Shown: piece after piece, positions 9,806 through 21,598 of the stretch
How the letters are laid out: each line of letters starts with the position of its first letter
Numbering within the stretch: position 1 is the stretch's first letter
Source: Bartonella sp. 220B
GTDB taxonomy: Bacteria; Pseudomonadota; Alphaproteobacteria; Rhizobiales; Rhizobiaceae
Length of the DNA: 64,000 bases
Assembly: GCF_026930205.1 (NCBI RefSeq)
Contig: NZ_JANHOI010000005.1
Span: forward strand, 1-64,000
Direction: 5' to 3'
The notes under the pieces: generated by a model
The model's database searches: none
What the model was told of the DNA's origin: nothing
What the model saw: only the letters and a program-made list of their open reading frames with translations
Program-made: the position numbers and the translations under genes

Positions 9806-11152
9806 ATGGCATCAGCAGCAGAGCAATTTGCTTCCAATATAAACTTTAGCACTTTTTCACGTGCAACTGAATTGAAAAAGCGCATTTGGTTTACCCTCGC
9901 TGCGCTTCTTGTTTATCGCTTTGGTACTTATATCTCCCTCCCCGGTATTAATATTGATTCTTTACGGCAAACATTTGAACATCACGCCTCGGGTGTTTTG
10001 GGATTATTTAATATGTTTGCTGGAGGTGCTGTTAGCCGCATGGCAATTTTTGCACTGGGAATTATGCCTTATATATCGGCATCAATTATTGTGCAGTTGC
10101 TCACTTCAGTTATCCCTTCCTTGGAAACTCTCAAAAAAGAAGGGGAACTCGGTCGTAAGATTATTAATCAGTATACCCGTTATGTAACGGTAGTGTTGGC
10201 AATTCTACAGGCATTTGGTATCGCAGTTGCGCTTGAATCTGGTATAGGAACAGGACTTCAAATTGTTGTAGAGCCGGGTCTTATGTTTCGTATTTCTTCT
10301 GTTATTACCCTTGTTGGTGGAACAGTGTTTCTCATGTGGCTTGGTGAACAGATTACTTCACGTGGTGTTGGTAATGGGGTATCCCTTATTATTTTTACAG
10401 GTATTGTTGCTAATCTCCCTTCCACTTTTGCTCAGCTGTTGACTGCTCATAGTCAGGCTGATTTGTCAACTTTTTTGCTCATAGGAATTGTTCTTATCGC
10501 AGTTTCTGTTATTGGCATTATCGTTTTTGTAGAACGTGCACAACGGAGAATTCTTATTCAATATCCGAAACGTCAGGTTGGTAATCAAATTTTTCAAGGT
10601 GATATGTCGCATTTGCCTTTAAAATTGAATACTGCTGGTGTTATTCCACCAATTTTTGCTTCATCTTTATTATTGTTGCCTGCAACTGTTAATAATTTTT
10701 CTGACAAAATGCCCCAATGGGTTCAAGCTATCTCTTATTCTCTTGGTCATGGACAACCTCTTTATATGATTATTTATGCACTTTTGATGGCATTTTTTTG
10801 CTTTTTTTATACGGCAATTGTGTTTAATCCGAGTGATACAGCCGATCAATTAAAAAAACATTCTGGTTTTATTCCTGGTATTCGTCCTGGTGAACGTACG
10901 GCTGAATATATTGATTATGTTTTGACACGTATTACTGTTGTCGGGGCGATATATATTATTTTGGTCTGTCTATTGCCTGAATTTATGATATCTGCGTTAC
11001 AGGTTCCTTTTTATCTTGGAGGAACGTCTTTGTTGATTGTTGTTACTGTTACGCTTGATACAGTCGCTCAAATTCAGGGGCATCTTGTTGCCCATCAATA
11101 TGAAGGTTTGATTAAAAAATCGAAACTTCGTGGAGGCAGAAGGAATCGATGA
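9806..11152 (+). CDS. secY: preprotein translocase subunit SecY
   Basis: Channel-forming inner-membrane subunit of the Sec translocon (with SecE and SecG), 448 residues with about ten membrane segments. The start at 9806 ([11 protein letters not shown]) is preferred over an upstream ATG at 9788; a GAGAGG site precedes it. Signature features are [20 protein letters not shown] near residue 75, the cytosolic loop with [15 protein letters not shown], and the C-terminal [16 protein letters not shown]. The TGA overlaps the adk ATG by four bases. Confidence 0.97.
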   Translation: MASAAEQFASNINFSTFSRATELKKRIWFTLAALLVYRFGTYISLPGINIDSLRQTFEHHASGVLGLFNMFAGGAVSRMAIFALGIMPYISASIIVQLLTSVIPSLETLKKEGELGRKIINQYTRYVTVVLAILQAFGIAVALESGIGTGLQIVVEPGLMFRISSVITLVGGTVFLMWLGEQITSRGVGNGVSLIIFTGIVANLPSTFAQLLTAHSQADLSTFLLIGIVLIAVSVIGIIVFVERAQRRILIQYPKRQVGNQIFQGDMSHLPLKLNTAGVIPPIFASSLLLLPATVNNFSDKMPQWVQAISYSLGHGQPLYMIIYALLMAFFCFFYTAIVFNPSDTADQLKKHSGFIPGIRPGERTAEYIDYVLTRITVVGAIYIILVCLLPEFMISALQVPFYLGGTSLLIVVTVTLDTVAQIQGHLVAHQYEGLIKKSKLRGGRRNR

Positions 11153-11727
11153 GAATTATTCTTTTAGGACCTCCTGGGGCTGGAAAAGGTACACAAGCTA
11201 AAATGTTGACTGAGAGGTATCATATTCCTCAGTTGTCAACAGGTGATATGTTGCGTGAAGTGATTGCTAAAGAGACAGAAATTGGAAAAAAAGCAAAAGC
11301 TATTATGTGTTCTGGTGCTTTGGTTTCGGATAATATTGTTAATCAAATTGTCTCAGATCGAATTGATGAAAGTGATTGTATAAACGGTTTTGTTTTGGAT
11401 GGGTATCCGCGGACTGTAGGACAGGCAGAAGCATTGCAAAGGATTTTGCAGTCAAAAAATATGCGACTTGATGCTGTTATCGAGTTGAGGGTTGATGAGG
11501 ATGCGCTGATTGAGAGAATGAAGAAGCGCGTTGAGGAAACAATAGCTGCTGGTGAAAAAGTTCGTTTAGATGATAATTCTGTTGCATTTGCGAAGCGATT
11601 GGTGGAATATCGTGAAAAAACAGCTCCTTTATCAAAGTTTTATTCAGAAAGAGGATTGTTGAAGGTAATTGATGGGATGATTGGTATTGATGAAGTATCA
11701 CGCGTAATTAAGGAGTTTCTTCAATAA
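11149..11727 (+). CDS. adk: adenylate kinase (short form)
   Basis: Catalyses ATP + AMP = 2 ADP in the cytosol. 192 residues. P-loop [10 protein letters not shown] is at residues 7-16, the AMP-site segment [11 protein letters not shown] follows near 30, and the [16 protein letters not shown] block is at about 81-96. The LID region is the short version without the four-cysteine zinc module, which is usual in alphaproteobacteria. It is translationally coupled to secY by an ATGA overlap and followed by a 177-base leader before rpsM. Confidence 0.96.
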   Translation: MRIILLGPPGAGKGTQAKMLTERYHIPQLSTGDMLREVIAKETEIGKKAKAIMCSGALVSDNIVNQIVSDRIDESDCINGFVLDGYPRTVGQAEALQRILQSKNMRLDAVIELRVDEDALIERMKKRVEETIAAGEKVRLDDNSVAFAKRLVEYREKTAPLSKFYSERGLLKVIDGMIGIDEVSRVIKEFLQ

Positions 11728-11846
11728 TATTTTTTAGAAATAAATGAAAAGTATTGACTTTTTTTGTAATATCTATCAAAAGAAACCTAATTTATTTCAG
11801 TAAGGTATTAAGATTCGGTGTGCGTTTGTATCGGATCGTTTTTTTT

Positions 11847-11873
11847 CTGTAAAGTGCATCAGGTGCTTTGCAG
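11847..11873 (+). promoter_or_regulatory. leader hairpin upstream of rpsM
   Basis: CTGTAAAGTGC (11847-11857) pairs completely with GTGCTTTGCAG (11863-11873) when G-U pairs are allowed, leaving a five-base loop. It ends about 30 bases before the rpsM start. It may be a leader structure for the alpha-type operon (regulation by S4 is known in E. coli), but that role is only inferred. Confidence 0.35.
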
Positions 11874-11904
11874 CTAGTGTCAATATAAATCAAGGAGAGT
11901 GGAC

Positions 11905-12273
11905 GTGGCTCGTATTGCTGGCGTCAATATCCCGACAAATAAGCGTGTTATTGTTGCGCTTCAGTATATTCATGGGATTGGACCAAAATTTGCTCAAGAA
12001 ATTACTAAAAAGGTTGGTATTCCTATAGGGCGCCGCGTTCATGAGCTTTCTGATGCAGAAGTGTTGCAAATTCGTGAGGCGATAGATCAGGGTTATCAAG
12101 TGGAGGGTGACCTTCGGCGTGAAGTTGCTATGAATGTTAAACGTCTGATGGATCTTGGTTGTTATCGTGGTTTGCGCCATCGTCGTTCTTTGCCTGTTCG
12201 TGGACAAAGGACGCATACAAATGCGCGTACTCGTAAGGGACCAGCTAAGGCAATTGCCGGTAAGAAAAAATAA
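11905..12273 (+). CDS. rpsM: 30S ribosomal protein S13
   Basis: 122-residue head protein that bridges to L5 and contacts P-site tRNA. The GTG at 11905 gives the standard start (ARIAGVNIP after Met) and is well spaced from AAGGAGAG at 11892-11899. A GTG six bases earlier is possible but adds two residues. The conserved basic end has [20 protein letters not shown]. Confidence 0.97.
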   Translation: MARIAGVNIPTNKRVIVALQYIHGIGPKFAQEITKKVGIPIGRRVHELSDAEVLQIREAIDQGYQVEGDLRREVAMNVKRLMDLGCYRGLRHRRSLPVRGQRTHTNARTRKGPAKAIAGKKK

Positions 12274-12401
12274 CAGTCTTTTAGAAAAAAAAGGATTTGT
12301 TTTTTTAAATGTTTTGTTTCTTGTTTATTCATTTTTAATGAAGACGAGGAAGGTGGAGCTGCTGGTATTACGGCAGTGAAGAGATCGTTGAAAGGAAGAT
12401 T

Positions 12402-12791
12402 ATGGCAAAGGAAGCCACACGTGTTCGTCGTCGCGAGCGCAAAAATATTTCATCGGGTGTTGTTCATATCAACTCAACATTTAACAATACAATGATTACG
12501 ATTACGGATGCACAGGGTAATACAATTGCATGGTCGTCTGCTGGTGCTCAGGGGTTTAAAGGCTCACGTAAATCGACACCTTTTGCAGCTCAGGTGGCTG
12601 CTGAGGATTGTGCTAGAAAGGCGCAGGAGCATGGTATGCGTTCGTTAGAAGTTGAGGTTTGTGGTCCGGGATCGGGGCGTGAGTCCGCTTTGCGTGCATT
12701 GCAGTCTGTTGGTTTTGTTATTACTTCTATTCGTGATGTAACACCAATTCCTCATAATGGATGCCGTCCACGAAAAAGACGACGTGTTTAA
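12402..12791 (+). CDS. rpsK: 30S ribosomal protein S11
   Basis: 129-residue platform protein near the mRNA exit and the 3' end of 16S rRNA. Diagnostic segments are [20 protein letters not shown] and the C-terminal [28 protein letters not shown] precedes the ATG. It is followed at 12811-12826 by a 7-bp palindromic hairpin (TCAGAGA/TCTCTGA) in the spacer to rpoA. Confidence 0.97.
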   Translation: MAKEATRVRRRERKNISSGVVHINSTFNNTMITITDAQGNTIAWSSAGAQGFKGSRKSTPFAAQVAAEDCARKAQEHGMRSLEVEVCGPGSGRESALRALQSVGFVITSIRDVTPIPHNGCRPRKRRRV

Positions 12792-12884
12792 TTGGGTGTT
12801 TTTTTTGTTGTCAGAGATTTCTCTGATGTTCACATTGGCCGTTACGATTGAATGGTAGCGGAACTAAAGAACGGGAATAAAAAT

Positions 12885-13898
12885 ATGATCCAGAAAAACT
12901 GGCAGGAACTGATTAAGCCCAGTAAGGTTGAGTTTGCTGCGCATGATAATCCGAATGTTTTAAGTGTGATTGCGGAACCTCTTGAGCGTGGTTTTGGTTT
13001 AACGTTAGGAAATGCACTTCGGCGTGTGTTGTTATCATCACTTCGCGGTGCTGCAATTACCGCTGTGCAGATTGATGGTGTGTTACATGAATTTTCCTCA
13101 ATTCCAGGTGTTCGTGAAGATGTGACAGATATTATTCTTAATATCAAAGAAATTGCACTTCGTATGGAGGAAGAAGGACCTAAGCGTGTTGTTATTTGTA
13201 AAGAAGGTCCTGGTGTTGTAAAAGCTGGAGATATCAATACCGTTGGAGATATGGAAATTCTGAATCCGGAGCATGTTATTTGCACTCTGGATGAAGATGC
13301 TGAGATTCGTATGGAATTTATTGTCAATACAGGGAAAGGTTATGTTCCTTCTGATCGCAATTGTGCTGATGATGCACGGATAGGTCTTATCCCTGTTGAC
13401 AGCCTTTATTCACCAATTCGTAAAGTATCTTATAAAGTAGAGAATACGCGTGAAGGTCAAGTGCTGGATTATGATAAATTGACCCTTACCATTGAAACGA
13501 ATGGTGCTGTTAATGGAGAAGATGCTGTTGCTTTTGCCGCACGTATTCTTCAGGATCAATTATCATTATTTGTTAATTTTGAAGAGCCACAGAAGGAAGT
13601 TGTTGAAGAACCTGATTCTGAACTTGCTTTTAATCCTGCACTTCTCAAGAAAGTCGATGAGCTAGAACTCTCAGTTCGTTCGGCAAATTGTCTTAAAAAT
13701 GATAATATTGTCTACATTGGTGATCTTATCCAAAAAACAGAAGCTGAGATGCTTCGGACACCGAATTTTGGACGGAAGTCGTTAAACGAGATTAAAGAAG
13801 TTTTGGCATGTATGGGGTTGCATCTTGGTATGGAAATTTCCGCGTGGCCGCCTGAAAATATTGATGATCTTGCTAAACGTTATGAAGATCAGTATTAA
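12885..13898 (+). CDS. rpoA: RNA polymerase alpha subunit
   Basis: Dimerising alpha subunit of RNA polymerase, 337 residues from the ATG at 12885 ([17 protein letters not shown]). An in-frame ATG at 12852 would add 11 unconserved residues and is rejected. The N-terminal assembly domain (about 1-235) has [20 protein letters not shown]. The C-terminal domain (about 255-320), which binds UP elements and activators, has [20 protein letters not shown] and the helix with [20 protein letters not shown]. Placement between rpsK and rplQ is universal. Confidence 0.97.
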   Translation: MIQKNWQELIKPSKVEFAAHDNPNVLSVIAEPLERGFGLTLGNALRRVLLSSLRGAAITAVQIDGVLHEFSSIPGVREDVTDIILNIKEIALRMEEEGPKRVVICKEGPGVVKAGDINTVGDMEILNPEHVICTLDEDAEIRMEFIVNTGKGYVPSDRNCADDARIGLIPVDSLYSPIRKVSYKVENTREGQVLDYDKLTLTIETNGAVNGEDAVAFAARILQDQLSLFVNFEEPQKEVVEEPDSELAFNPALLKKVDELELSVRSANCLKNDNIVYIGDLIQKTEAEMLRTPNFGRKSLNEIKEVLACMGLHLGMEISAWPPENIDDLAKRYEDQY

Positions 13899-13930
13899 AA
13901 TTTAGAATTTAAAACTTAAGGAGAAGACTC

Positions 13931-14359
13931 ATGCGCCATAGTAAGTCAGGTCGCAAGTTGAACCGGACCGCCAGTCACCGTAAAGCGATGTTTGCTAACA
14001 TGGCGGTTTCGCTGATTGAGCATGAGCAGATTGTGACGACTCTACCAAAAGCGAAGGAAATTCGCCCTATTGTTGAAAAACTGGTTACACTCGGTAAACG
14101 TGGAAGCTTGCATGCACGTCGGCAAGCAATTGCAGCGCTTCATGATGCAAGTAAAGTTGCAAAATTATTCGATACACTTGCACCGCGTTATGTATCGCGC
14201 AATGGTGGATATTTGCGTATTATGAAAGCGGGCTTTCGTACCGGTGATAATGCTCCCATGGCTGTTATAGAGTTTGTTGATCGTGATGTCGAGGCAAAGG
14301 GTGCGATAGATCGTGTAGCCACAGAAAATGCTGCAAATGAAAAAGAAGTTTCTTCATAA
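13931..14359 (+). CDS. rplQ: 50S ribosomal protein L17
   Basis: 142-residue protein at the tunnel exit. It opens [20 protein letters not shown] and contains [20 protein letters not shown], both diagnostic. A variable acidic tail follows, as in other Rhizobiales. AAGGAGAAG is positioned upstream. It closes the ribosomal block and is followed by a strong terminator. Confidence 0.97.
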   Translation: MRHSKSGRKLNRTASHRKAMFANMAVSLIEHEQIVTTLPKAKEIRPIVEKLVTLGKRGSLHARRQAIAALHDASKVAKLFDTLAPRYVSRNGGYLRIMKAGFRTGDNAPMAVIEFVDRDVEAKGAIDRVATENAANEKEVSS

Positions 14360-14389
14360 TAACACATTTTTTCTATTAAATTCTAGAGA

Positions 14390-14415
14390 GCCGCCTTCTA
14401 AGGGCGGTTTTTTTT
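14390..14415 (+). terminator. rho-independent terminator after rplQ
   Basis: CCGCC (14391-14395) pairs with GGCGG (14403-14407), with adjoining A/T pairs, and is followed by eight T residues. It lies 30 bases after the rplQ stop and ends the ribosomal block. Confidence 0.85.
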
Positions 14416-14624
14416 ATGATTCTTTTTTCTTAAAGGATAAATATGGGGGAAGATTATAAAATGATTATAAAATATTGAATTATTTTGTTTTTATAATATT
14501 TGCTGTTCAAATAGTTGTTTTTCTTCTTTATTTTAAATATTAATAAAAACTTTTAGCTTATGGAGGATAAGAGGAATCCTTATCTTATTAATATGAAAGT
14601 GGTTTAGTTTTTTAGGAGTGAGTT

Positions 14625-16019
14625 ATGAAATATTCTCTTTTGGTGGGGCTTTTTTTTGTTATTATGATACAGATGTCCTCTCATTATGCGTGTGCTCAAA
14701 TTCCGCAAACAAAAGAAGAAATCACTCTTTCATTTTCTCCTTTAGTTAAAAAGACTGTTCCATCTGTTGTAAATATTTATGCAGCGCGGCAAATCAGAGC
14801 GCGTTCTCCTTTTGAAGGAGATCCATTTTTTGAACAATTTTTTGGACGTTTCCAAAATAATCGTCCTTTGCGTAGACAATCATCATTAGGGTCAGGAGTG
14901 ATTGTTGATGCGCGTGGTTTGATCGTTACCAATTACCACGTTATTAAGGATGCCGATGAAATTAAAGTTGCTCTTTCTGATGGACGGGAATTTGAAAGTA
15001 AGGTTAAGTTAAGAGATGAAGAAACAGATATTGCTGTTCTTGAAATTGATGCAAAGGGGGCATTGTTTCCTATTCTTCCTTTGGGAGATTCTGATGCAGT
15101 TGAAGTTGGTGATCTTGTTTTAGCAATAGGTAATCCTTTTGGTGTTGGTCAAACAGTTACAAGTGGTATTGTTTCAGCGCAAGCACGTACGCGAGTTGGT
15201 ATTTCTGATTTTGATTTTTTCATTCAAACAGATGCTGCCATTAATCCGGGGAATTCTGGTGGAGCTTTAATTGATATGAAAGGGCAGTTGATCGGGATTA
15301 ATACGGCTATCTATTCGCGTTCAGGTGGTTCTGTAGGGATTGGTTTTGCTATTCCATCAAATCTTGTAAAAGTGATGCTTGATACTGTTAAACGTGGTGA
15401 AAAATATTTTGTGCCGCCTTATATTGGTGCATCTTTTCAAAATGTTACACCTGATATTGCAGGTGGTTTAGGTTTAGAACGCCCCTATGGTGCTCTTATT
15501 ATTGAAGTTATCAAAGATAGTCCTGCTGGAAAAGCTGGTTTGAAGGTAGGTGATGTTATTTTGAGTGTGCAGGGGGTGCGTGTTGATAGTCCAGATGGTC
15601 TTGGATATCGTTTGATGACAGCTGGTATTGGACAAAATCTTGTTTTAGAATATTTACGAAGTGGAAAAATTTTAAAAACACAAATAGCTGTTTCATCAAT
15701 ACCGGAATCTGCATTTTTGAAATCTGAAAAAATTATTGGTGAAAGCCCTCTTGCTGGTGCTGAGATATTGGATTTAACACCACAAAATAGTCGACGTTTT
15801 CATCTTCCTATATCTGCACGAGGAGTTGTGATTTCCAATCTTGATGAAATGAGCAATGCTGCTGGAATTTTTCGCCCAGGAGATATCTTGCGTGTTGTTA
15901 ATGGACATAAGATTCAAACAGTTGGTCAGTTGAAAAAGATTCTTATGCAAGGTCGTCCAAATATTTGGCAATTAGAATATGAACGTGATGGCATGTACAT
16001 TCGCCAGTTTATTCGCTGA
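14625..16019 (+). CDS. Do-like periplasmic serine protease
   Basis: Periplasmic trypsin-like protease/chaperone of the DegP/DegQ/HtrA family, 464 residues. A signal peptide covers about residues 1-24, with cleavage probably after AYACA-type residues. The protease domain shows the catalytic triad His105 (VTNYHVI), Asp135 (ETDIAVL) and Ser211 (NPGNSGGAL). Two PDZ-like regions follow (about 255-345 and 370-460). Such proteases degrade or refold misfolded envelope proteins. rarA starts nine bases downstream, so the two are probably co-transcribed. Rhizobial genomes carry several paralogues, so no exact symbol is given. Confidence 0.93.
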   Translation: MKYSLLVGLFFVIMIQMSSHYACAQIPQTKEEITLSFSPLVKKTVPSVVNIYAARQIRARSPFEGDPFFEQFFGRFQNNRPLRRQSSLGSGVIVDARGLIVTNYHVIKDADEIKVALSDGREFESKVKLRDEETDIAVLEIDAKGALFPILPLGDSDAVEVGDLVLAIGNPFGVGQTVTSGIVSAQARTRVGISDFDFFIQTDAAINPGNSGGALIDMKGQLIGINTAIYSRSGGSVGIGFAIPSNLVKVMLDTVKRGEKYFVPPYIGASFQNVTPDIAGGLGLERPYGALIIEVIKDSPAGKAGLKVGDVILSVQGVRVDSPDGLGYRLMTAGIGQNLVLEYLRSGKILKTQIAVSSIPESAFLKSEKIIGESPLAGAEILDLTPQNSRRFHLPISARGVVISNLDEMSNAAGIFRPGDILRVVNGHKIQTVGQLKKILMQGRPNIWQLEYERDGMYIRQFIR

Positions 16020-16027
16020 GGTTTTTT

Positions 16028-17347
16028 TTGAATAAAGATTTTTTTACTTCGTCTTTTGATCGCCAAATTCATAAAAATCAACCACTTGCAGAAAGAATGC
16101 GTCCTCATTCTCTTCATGATGTTATAGGACAAAATCATTTGCTTGGAGAAAAGGGGGTGCTTTCACGTATGCTGGAAGCTAGTTCAATGCATTCTATGAT
16201 TTTTTGGGGACCTCCAGGGACAGGAAAAACAACGGTTGCGCGCTTGTTAGCTCTTGAAACAAATTTTGCTTTTGAGCAAATTTCTGCTATTTTTACAGGG
16301 GTTTCTGAACTTAAAAAAAAATTTGAAGTTGCTCAGACTCGTTTTATGTCTGGAGTCCAGACGCTTTTATTCGTCGACGAAATTCATCGATTTAATCGTG
16401 CGCAACAGGATAGTTTTCTTCCTGTCATGGAAAATGGGACTATTATCCTTATAGGGGCAACAACCGAAAATCCTTCCTTTGAACTGAATGCGGCACTTCT
16501 TTCTCGTGCACGTGTTTTGACATTTCTGTCACATGACAATGAAAGTTTGCGTATGCTCTTGAAACGTGCTGAAGAAGTAGAAGGAAAACTTCTTCCTTTG
16601 GATGATGAGGCCAGAGATGTTTTGATTGGGATGTCTGATGGTGATGCACGAGCAGCGTTAACATTGGCAGAGGAAGTTTGGTGTATGGCTCAATCGGGAG
16701 AGATATTTGATGCTGTTGCGTTGCAAAAAATCATTCAACGTCGTGCTCCAATTTATGATAAAGGGCGAGAAGGTCACTATAATCTCATTTCAGCATTACA
16801 TAAATCCGTTCGTGGGTCTGATCCTGATGCTGCGCTTTATTATTTAGCTCGTATGTTTGATGCTGGTGAAGACCCTCTCTATATTGGACGAAGGTTAGTT
16901 CGCATGGCTGTTGAAGATGTTGGTTTGGCAGATCCGCAAGCTCTTGTCGTTTGTAATGCTGCTAAGGATGCTTATGATTATTTGGGATCACCAGAGGGAG
17001 AATTAGCTTTGGCGCAAGCATGTCTTTATGTTGCGACTGCACCAAAATCAAATGCAACATATCTCGCTTATAAAGCAGCACTGCATTGTGCGCGTAAAAA
17101 CGGCTCTTTGCCTCCTCCTCAACATATTCTTAATGCGCCTACAAAATTTATGAAGGAAGAAGGGTATGGACATGGTTATCGTTATGACCATGATGAACCA
17201 GATGCTTTTTCAGGACAGGAATATTTTCCCGAAAAACTTGGACGTCAGAGCTATTATAAACCACGGGAGTGTGGCTTTGAACGTGAGATTGCAAAGCGTC
17301 TTGAGTGGTGGAAGAAATTACGCCAAAAACGGGCTAACCAAAAGTAA
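16028..17347 (+). CDS. rarA: replication-associated recombination ATPase RarA (MgsA)
   Basis: Clamp-loader-like AAA+ ATPase acting at stalled replication forks, 439 residues. A TTG start at 16028 is used because it retains the conserved segment PLAERMRPHSLHDVIGQ; an ATG at 16097 would cut into it. Walker A is GPPGTGKTT and Walker B is LLFVDEIHRFN. The C-terminal tetramerisation region has SALHKSVRGSDPDAALYYLA and the conserved APKSNATYLAYKAA. It lies immediately downstream of the periplasmic protease gene, an order seen in other Rhizobiales. Confidence 0.94.
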   Translation: MNKDFFTSSFDRQIHKNQPLAERMRPHSLHDVIGQNHLLGEKGVLSRMLEASSMHSMIFWGPPGTGKTTVARLLALETNFAFEQISAIFTGVSELKKKFEVAQTRFMSGVQTLLFVDEIHRFNRAQQDSFLPVMENGTIILIGATTENPSFELNAALLSRARVLTFLSHDNESLRMLLKRAEEVEGKLLPLDDEARDVLIGMSDGDARAALTLAEEVWCMAQSGEIFDAVALQKIIQRRAPIYDKGREGHYNLISALHKSVRGSDPDAALYYLARMFDAGEDPLYIGRRLVRMAVEDVGLADPQALVVCNAAKDAYDYLGSPEGELALAQACLYVATAPKSNATYLAYKAALHCARKNGSLPPPQHILNAPTKFMKEEGYGHGYRYDHDEPDAFSGQEYFPEKLGRQSYYKPRECGFEREIAKRLEWWKKLRQKRANQK

Positions 17348-17591
17348 AGTTTAAATTGTTTTTTTTCTAGAGCAAAGATATAACTATACTAAGTTTTCCC
17401 CTTTATATCGGCGGATTATGTGATAACATAAGAAATATGCTCTCTTTCTCTTATGGGGATGATGTTGGGGATACGATGTGGAAATGCAAATGGAAATAGT
17501 CTGTGAAAATCTAAACTCAAGACTTTAGTTCAGCTAAAATAACAGTGTACACTCAATACTGGATTATTGTGAATCGATCAAGGATATTATC

Positions 17592-18635
17592 GTGGATAAA
17601 GCAAAGGCTCTCGATGCAGCTCTCTCACAAATTGAACGTTCTTTCGGTAAAGGCTCTATTATGCGTCTTGGGCAAAAAGAGCAAGTCGTTGAAATTGAAA
17701 CAATTCCAACGGGTTCACTCTCCTTAGATATTGCTTTGGGTGTTGGTGGGTTGCCTAAGGGGCGTATTGTTGAGATTTATGGACCAGAAAGTTCTGGAAA
17801 AACAACATTAGCTCTTCATGCTATTGCTGAGGCACAAAAAATTGGTGGAGTCTGTGCTTTTATTGATGCGGAGCATGCTCTTGATCCTATTTATGCGCGT
17901 AAGCTTGGTGTTGATTTAGAGAATTTGTTTATTTCTCAGCCGGATACTGGTGAGCAGGCATTGGAAATTACAGAAACATTGGTTCGTTCTGGTGCTGTTG
18001 ATGTGCTTGTTGTTGATTCCGTAGCTGCTTTGACACCACGTGCGGAAATTGATGGTGAAATGGGAGATGCTTTACCTGGATTACAAGCACGATTAATGAG
18101 TAAAGCATTGCGAAAATTAACAGCAGCAATTTTTCGCTCTAATTGTATGGTTGTCTTTATTAATCAAATTCGCATGAAAATTGGTGTGATGTTTGGTTCT
18201 CCTGAAACAACAACAGGTGGAAACGCTTTAAAGTTTTATGCTTCTGTTCGTTTAGATATTCGTCGCATTGGATCTATTAAAGATAGAGATGCAATCGTTG
18301 GTAATCAGACGCGTGTTAAAGTGGTGAAGAATAAACTCGCACCTCCATTTAAACAGGTTGAGTTTGATATTATTTATGGTGAAGGCATTTCCAAAGTAGG
18401 TGAATTGATTGATTTAGGTGTTAAAGTTGGGATTGTGGAAAAATCTGGAGCGTGGTTTTCTTATAATTCTCAGCGTTTAGGACAGGGGCGTGAGAATGCA
18501 AAGCAGTTTTTACGTGAACATGCGGAAATAGCTACAGAAATTGAAGCAGCTTTACGGCAAAATGCTGGTTTGATTGCAATTGAGTTGTTAGAAAATGTGG
18601 GAACAGAAAATATAGAGAGCGACGAAACAATATGA
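17592..18635 (+). CDS. recA: recombinase RecA
   Basis: ATP-dependent strand-exchange protein and SOS coprotease, 347 residues starting at GTG. Walker A is GPESSGKTT and the core contains [19 protein letters not shown]. Loop L1 is [20 protein letters not shown] and loop L2 lies around [20 protein letters not shown]. The short acidic C terminus is typical. The 244-base upstream region has a palindrome (TTATGT-N4-ACATAA, 17416-17431) but no GTTC-N7-GTTC or GAAC-N7-GAAC box of the alphaproteobacterial LexA type. Confidence 0.97.
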   Translation: MDKAKALDAALSQIERSFGKGSIMRLGQKEQVVEIETIPTGSLSLDIALGVGGLPKGRIVEIYGPESSGKTTLALHAIAEAQKIGGVCAFIDAEHALDPIYARKLGVDLENLFISQPDTGEQALEITETLVRSGAVDVLVVDSVAALTPRAEIDGEMGDALPGLQARLMSKALRKLTAAIFRSNCMVVFINQIRMKIGVMFGSPETTTGGNALKFYASVRLDIRRIGSIKDRDAIVGNQTRVKVVKNKLAPPFKQVEFDIIYGEGISKVGELIDLGVKVGIVEKSGAWFSYNSQRLGQGRENAKQFLREHAEIATEIEAALRQNAGLIAIELLENVGTENIESDETI

Positions 18636-18840
18636 TGGAGTGCTTTGCGACAGTAACTCATTCATGTGAAATCTTTCTGTTTTTATTTTAAAATTTTAAG
18701 TATTGAAATTATTTATTTTTTGATTTTTTTGAAAAAATTCTACTTTTTAATTAAATTGACTCTGTGCGTGTAGCAAAGAGGATGTTTAATGGGAGGGATT
18801 GTGTTTTTATGATTTTGCGCTGTATTCTACAGGTATCAAT

Positions 18841-21504
18841 ATGAATAGTGTCAATAATATTCGTTCAACTTTTCTCGATTATTTTCGTATTAATGGACAT
18901 ACAATTCTTTCTTCTAGTCCGCTTGTTCCACGGAATGATCCTACACTTATGTTTACAAATGCAGGAATGGTGCAGTTTAAAAATGTTTTTACTGGATTTG
19001 AACAGCGTTCTTATAAACAAGCCGCAACGGCACAAAAATGTGTCCGAGCGGGTGGAAAACATAATGACCTCGATAATGTTGGCTATACGGCGCGCCATCA
19101 TACTTTTTTTGAAATGTTAGGGAATTTTTCTTTTGGTGATTATTTCAAAGAAGAAGCCATTTTTTTATCTTGGAATCTTTTAACAAAGGAATTTCGTCTT
19201 CCAAAAGAGAAACTGTTAGTGACAGTTTATCATAGTGATGATGTTGCTGCTGAATTATGGCGTAAAATTTCAGGTCTTCCGGATGAAAAAATTGTTCGTA
19301 TTGCGACAACTGATAATTTTTGGGCAATGGGGGATACAGGTCCTTGCGGTCCTTGTTCAGAGATTTTTTATGATCATGGTGATAAAATCTGGGGCGGACC
19401 ACCTGGCAGTGCTGATGAAGATGGTGATCGCTTTATTGAGATTTGGAATCTTGTCTTTATGCAGTATGAACAGGTTTCTAAGGAAGAGCGTATTGAATTG
19501 CCTCATCCTTCTATTGATACAGGTATGGGGTTAGAGCGCATTGCTGCTGTTTTACAGGGGGTTCATGATAATTATGATATTGATCTTTTTCGCACATTAA
19601 TACATACCTCACAAGAGATAACAGGCGTTAAGACAACGGGTAATTTTATTGTAAGCCACCGTGTGATTGCTGATCATCTTCGCTCTTGTGCATTTTTGAT
19701 TGCTGATGGTGTTCTTCCTTCCAATGAAGGAAGAGGGTATGTTTTACGTCGTATTATGCGTCGTGCTATGCGTCATGCTCATCTTCTTGGCACTAAAGAA
19801 CCCTTGATGTGGCGCCTTTTACCCGCTTTAATTCATGAAATGGGACAAGCTTATCCTGAATTGGTACGTGCTGAAACTTTGATTTCAGAAATTTTAAAGT
19901 TAGAAGAAATCCGTTTTCGGAAAACTCTTGAACGGGGACTTGGTTTGTTGAATGAAGCAAGTAGCAATCTTAAAGAAGGAGATTGTTTTAATGGTGAAAT
20001 TGCCTTTAAACTTTATGATACCTATGGTTTTCCGCTCGATTTGACGCAAGATGCTCTTCGGTGTCGTGGGATATCCGTTGATGTTGATGCTTTTGATAAA
20101 GCAATGGAGCACCAAAAAGAGGAAGCGCGTGCTCATTGGTCTGGGTCTGGTGAAATGGTAACAGAAAAGATCTGGTTTTCTGTGCGTGAGAAAGTAGGAG
20201 TTACAGAATTTTTAGGTTACGAAACAGAAAAAGCTGAAGGTATTCTTACAGCTCTTGTACATGATGGTCATATTGTTAATCATATTTCTTCAGGGCAGAA
20301 TGCTGTTCTTGTTGTGAATCAGACACCTTTTTATGGCGAGTCCGGTGGGCAGGTTGGTGATAGTGGTATCATTTCTGGTGAAAATTTTGTTTTTGAGGTG
20401 CATGATACTCAGAAAAAAGCTGATGGTGTTTTTGTTCATATTGGAGAAGTGAAGTCTGGTCAGGCAAAAACGTCTGATTGTGTAGAACTCATTGTTGATT
20501 CTGCTCGTCGTAGGAAAATTCGTGCGAACCATTCGGCTACCCATTTATTACATGAAGCTTTACGTCAAGTATTGGGGACTCATGTTACACAAAAAGGCTC
20601 TCTTGTCTTACCAGATCGGTTACGTTTTGATTTTTCTCATCCAAAATCCGTTTCTTCTGAAGAATTGAAAACAATAGAAGATTTAGCAAATGATATTGTT
20701 TTACAAAATAGTGAGGTAACAACACGCCTCATGCTTGTAGATGATGCAATTTCTGAAGGAGCAATGGCACTATTTGGAGAAAAATATGGTGATGAAGTAC
20801 GCGTTGTCTCTATGGGAAACCAGCTTGAACAGACAGAATTAGAAAAGAAATGGTCAATTGAGCTTTGTGGTGGAACGCATGTAGAGAGAACAGGGGATAT
20901 TGGTTTGATTCATATCATTTCTGAAAGTTCTGTAGCAGCAGGGGTTCGTCGTATTGAGGCTTTAACAGGTACAGCTGCGCGTCTTTATCTTACTTGCCAA
21001 GATGAGCGTATCCATAAAATTGCTCATCTTTTAAAAGCTTCTTCTGTTGATGTGGAAGAACGAGTTCAAATTTTACTTGATGATCGTCGCAAACTTGAAA
21101 AAGACTTGAATGATGTACGCAAGAAAACAGTGTTGAGTGGTGGGGCGGTCCAAAGTGGTCAAGAAGATGTTACCATTATCAATGGCATTTCTTTCATGGG
21201 ATGTGTTGTTCAAAATATTTCACCACGAGATCTTAAGGCGTTAGTGGATTCTGGAAAAAAACAGATTGGATCTGGGATAGTTGCTTTTATTTCTGTTTCA
21301 GAAGATGGCAAGGGGAGTGCTGTTGTTGGTGTGACGAATGATTTAACAGATAAATTGAATGCTGTTGATTTGGTGCGTATTCTTTCGGGTGTTCTTGGTG
21401 GTCAAGGTGGTGGTGGACGTTCTGATATGGCGCAGGCTGGTGGTCCTGAAGGGAAGAAGGCAGTTGATGCACTTGCAGCGTTAAAGGCTTTTCTTAAAAG
21501 ATAA
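18841..21504 (+). CDS. alaS: alanyl-tRNA synthetase
   Basis: Charges tRNA-Ala; 887 residues from the ATG at 18841 ([15 protein letters not shown]). An upstream in-frame start at 18799 adds 14 unconserved residues and is rejected. The class II catalytic core has [20 protein letters not shown]. The editing domain carries [12 protein letters not shown] and CGGTH, the zinc-type HxxxH and CxxxH elements. The C-terminal C-Ala domain ends with [16 protein letters not shown]. recA and alaS are adjacent in many alphaproteobacteria. Confidence 0.97.
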   Translation: MNSVNNIRSTFLDYFRINGHTILSSSPLVPRNDPTLMFTNAGMVQFKNVFTGFEQRSYKQAATAQKCVRAGGKHNDLDNVGYTARHHTFFEMLGNFSFGDYFKEEAIFLSWNLLTKEFRLPKEKLLVTVYHSDDVAAELWRKISGLPDEKIVRIATTDNFWAMGDTGPCGPCSEIFYDHGDKIWGGPPGSADEDGDRFIEIWNLVFMQYEQVSKEERIELPHPSIDTGMGLERIAAVLQGVHDNYDIDLFRTLIHTSQEITGVKTTGNFIVSHRVIADHLRSCAFLIADGVLPSNEGRGYVLRRIMRRAMRHAHLLGTKEPLMWRLLPALIHEMGQAYPELVRAETLISEILKLEEIRFRKTLERGLGLLNEASSNLKEGDCFNGEIAFKLYDTYGFPLDLTQDALRCRGISVDVDAFDKAMEHQKEEARAHWSGSGEMVTEKIWFSVREKVGVTEFLGYETEKAEGILTALVHDGHIVNHISSGQNAVLVVNQTPFYGESGGQVGDSGIISGENFVFEVHDTQKKADGVFVHIGEVKSGQAKTSDCVELIVDSARRRKIRANHSATHLLHEALRQVLGTHVTQKGSLVLPDRLRFDFSHPKSVSSEELKTIEDLANDIVLQNSEVTTRLMLVDDAISEGAMALFGEKYGDEVRVVSMGNQLEQTELEKKWSIELCGGTHVERTGDIGLIHIISESSVAAGVRRIEALTGTAARLYLTCQDERIHKIAHLLKASSVDVEERVQILLDDRRKLEKDLNDVRKKTVLSGGAVQSGQEDVTIINGISFMGCVVQNISPRDLKALVDSGKKQIGSGIVAFISVSEDGKGSAVVGVTNDLTDKLNAVDLVRILSGVLGGQGGGGRSDMAQAGGPEGKKAVDALAALKAFLKR

Positions 21505-21598
21505 TTTCTGATTTCTTCTTTGTATTTTGTGGCTTTGATCTCTTTTAGAGAATTTTTTAATTGAAGCGGAATATTTATTGAAAGAAGGGGAATTCGTT

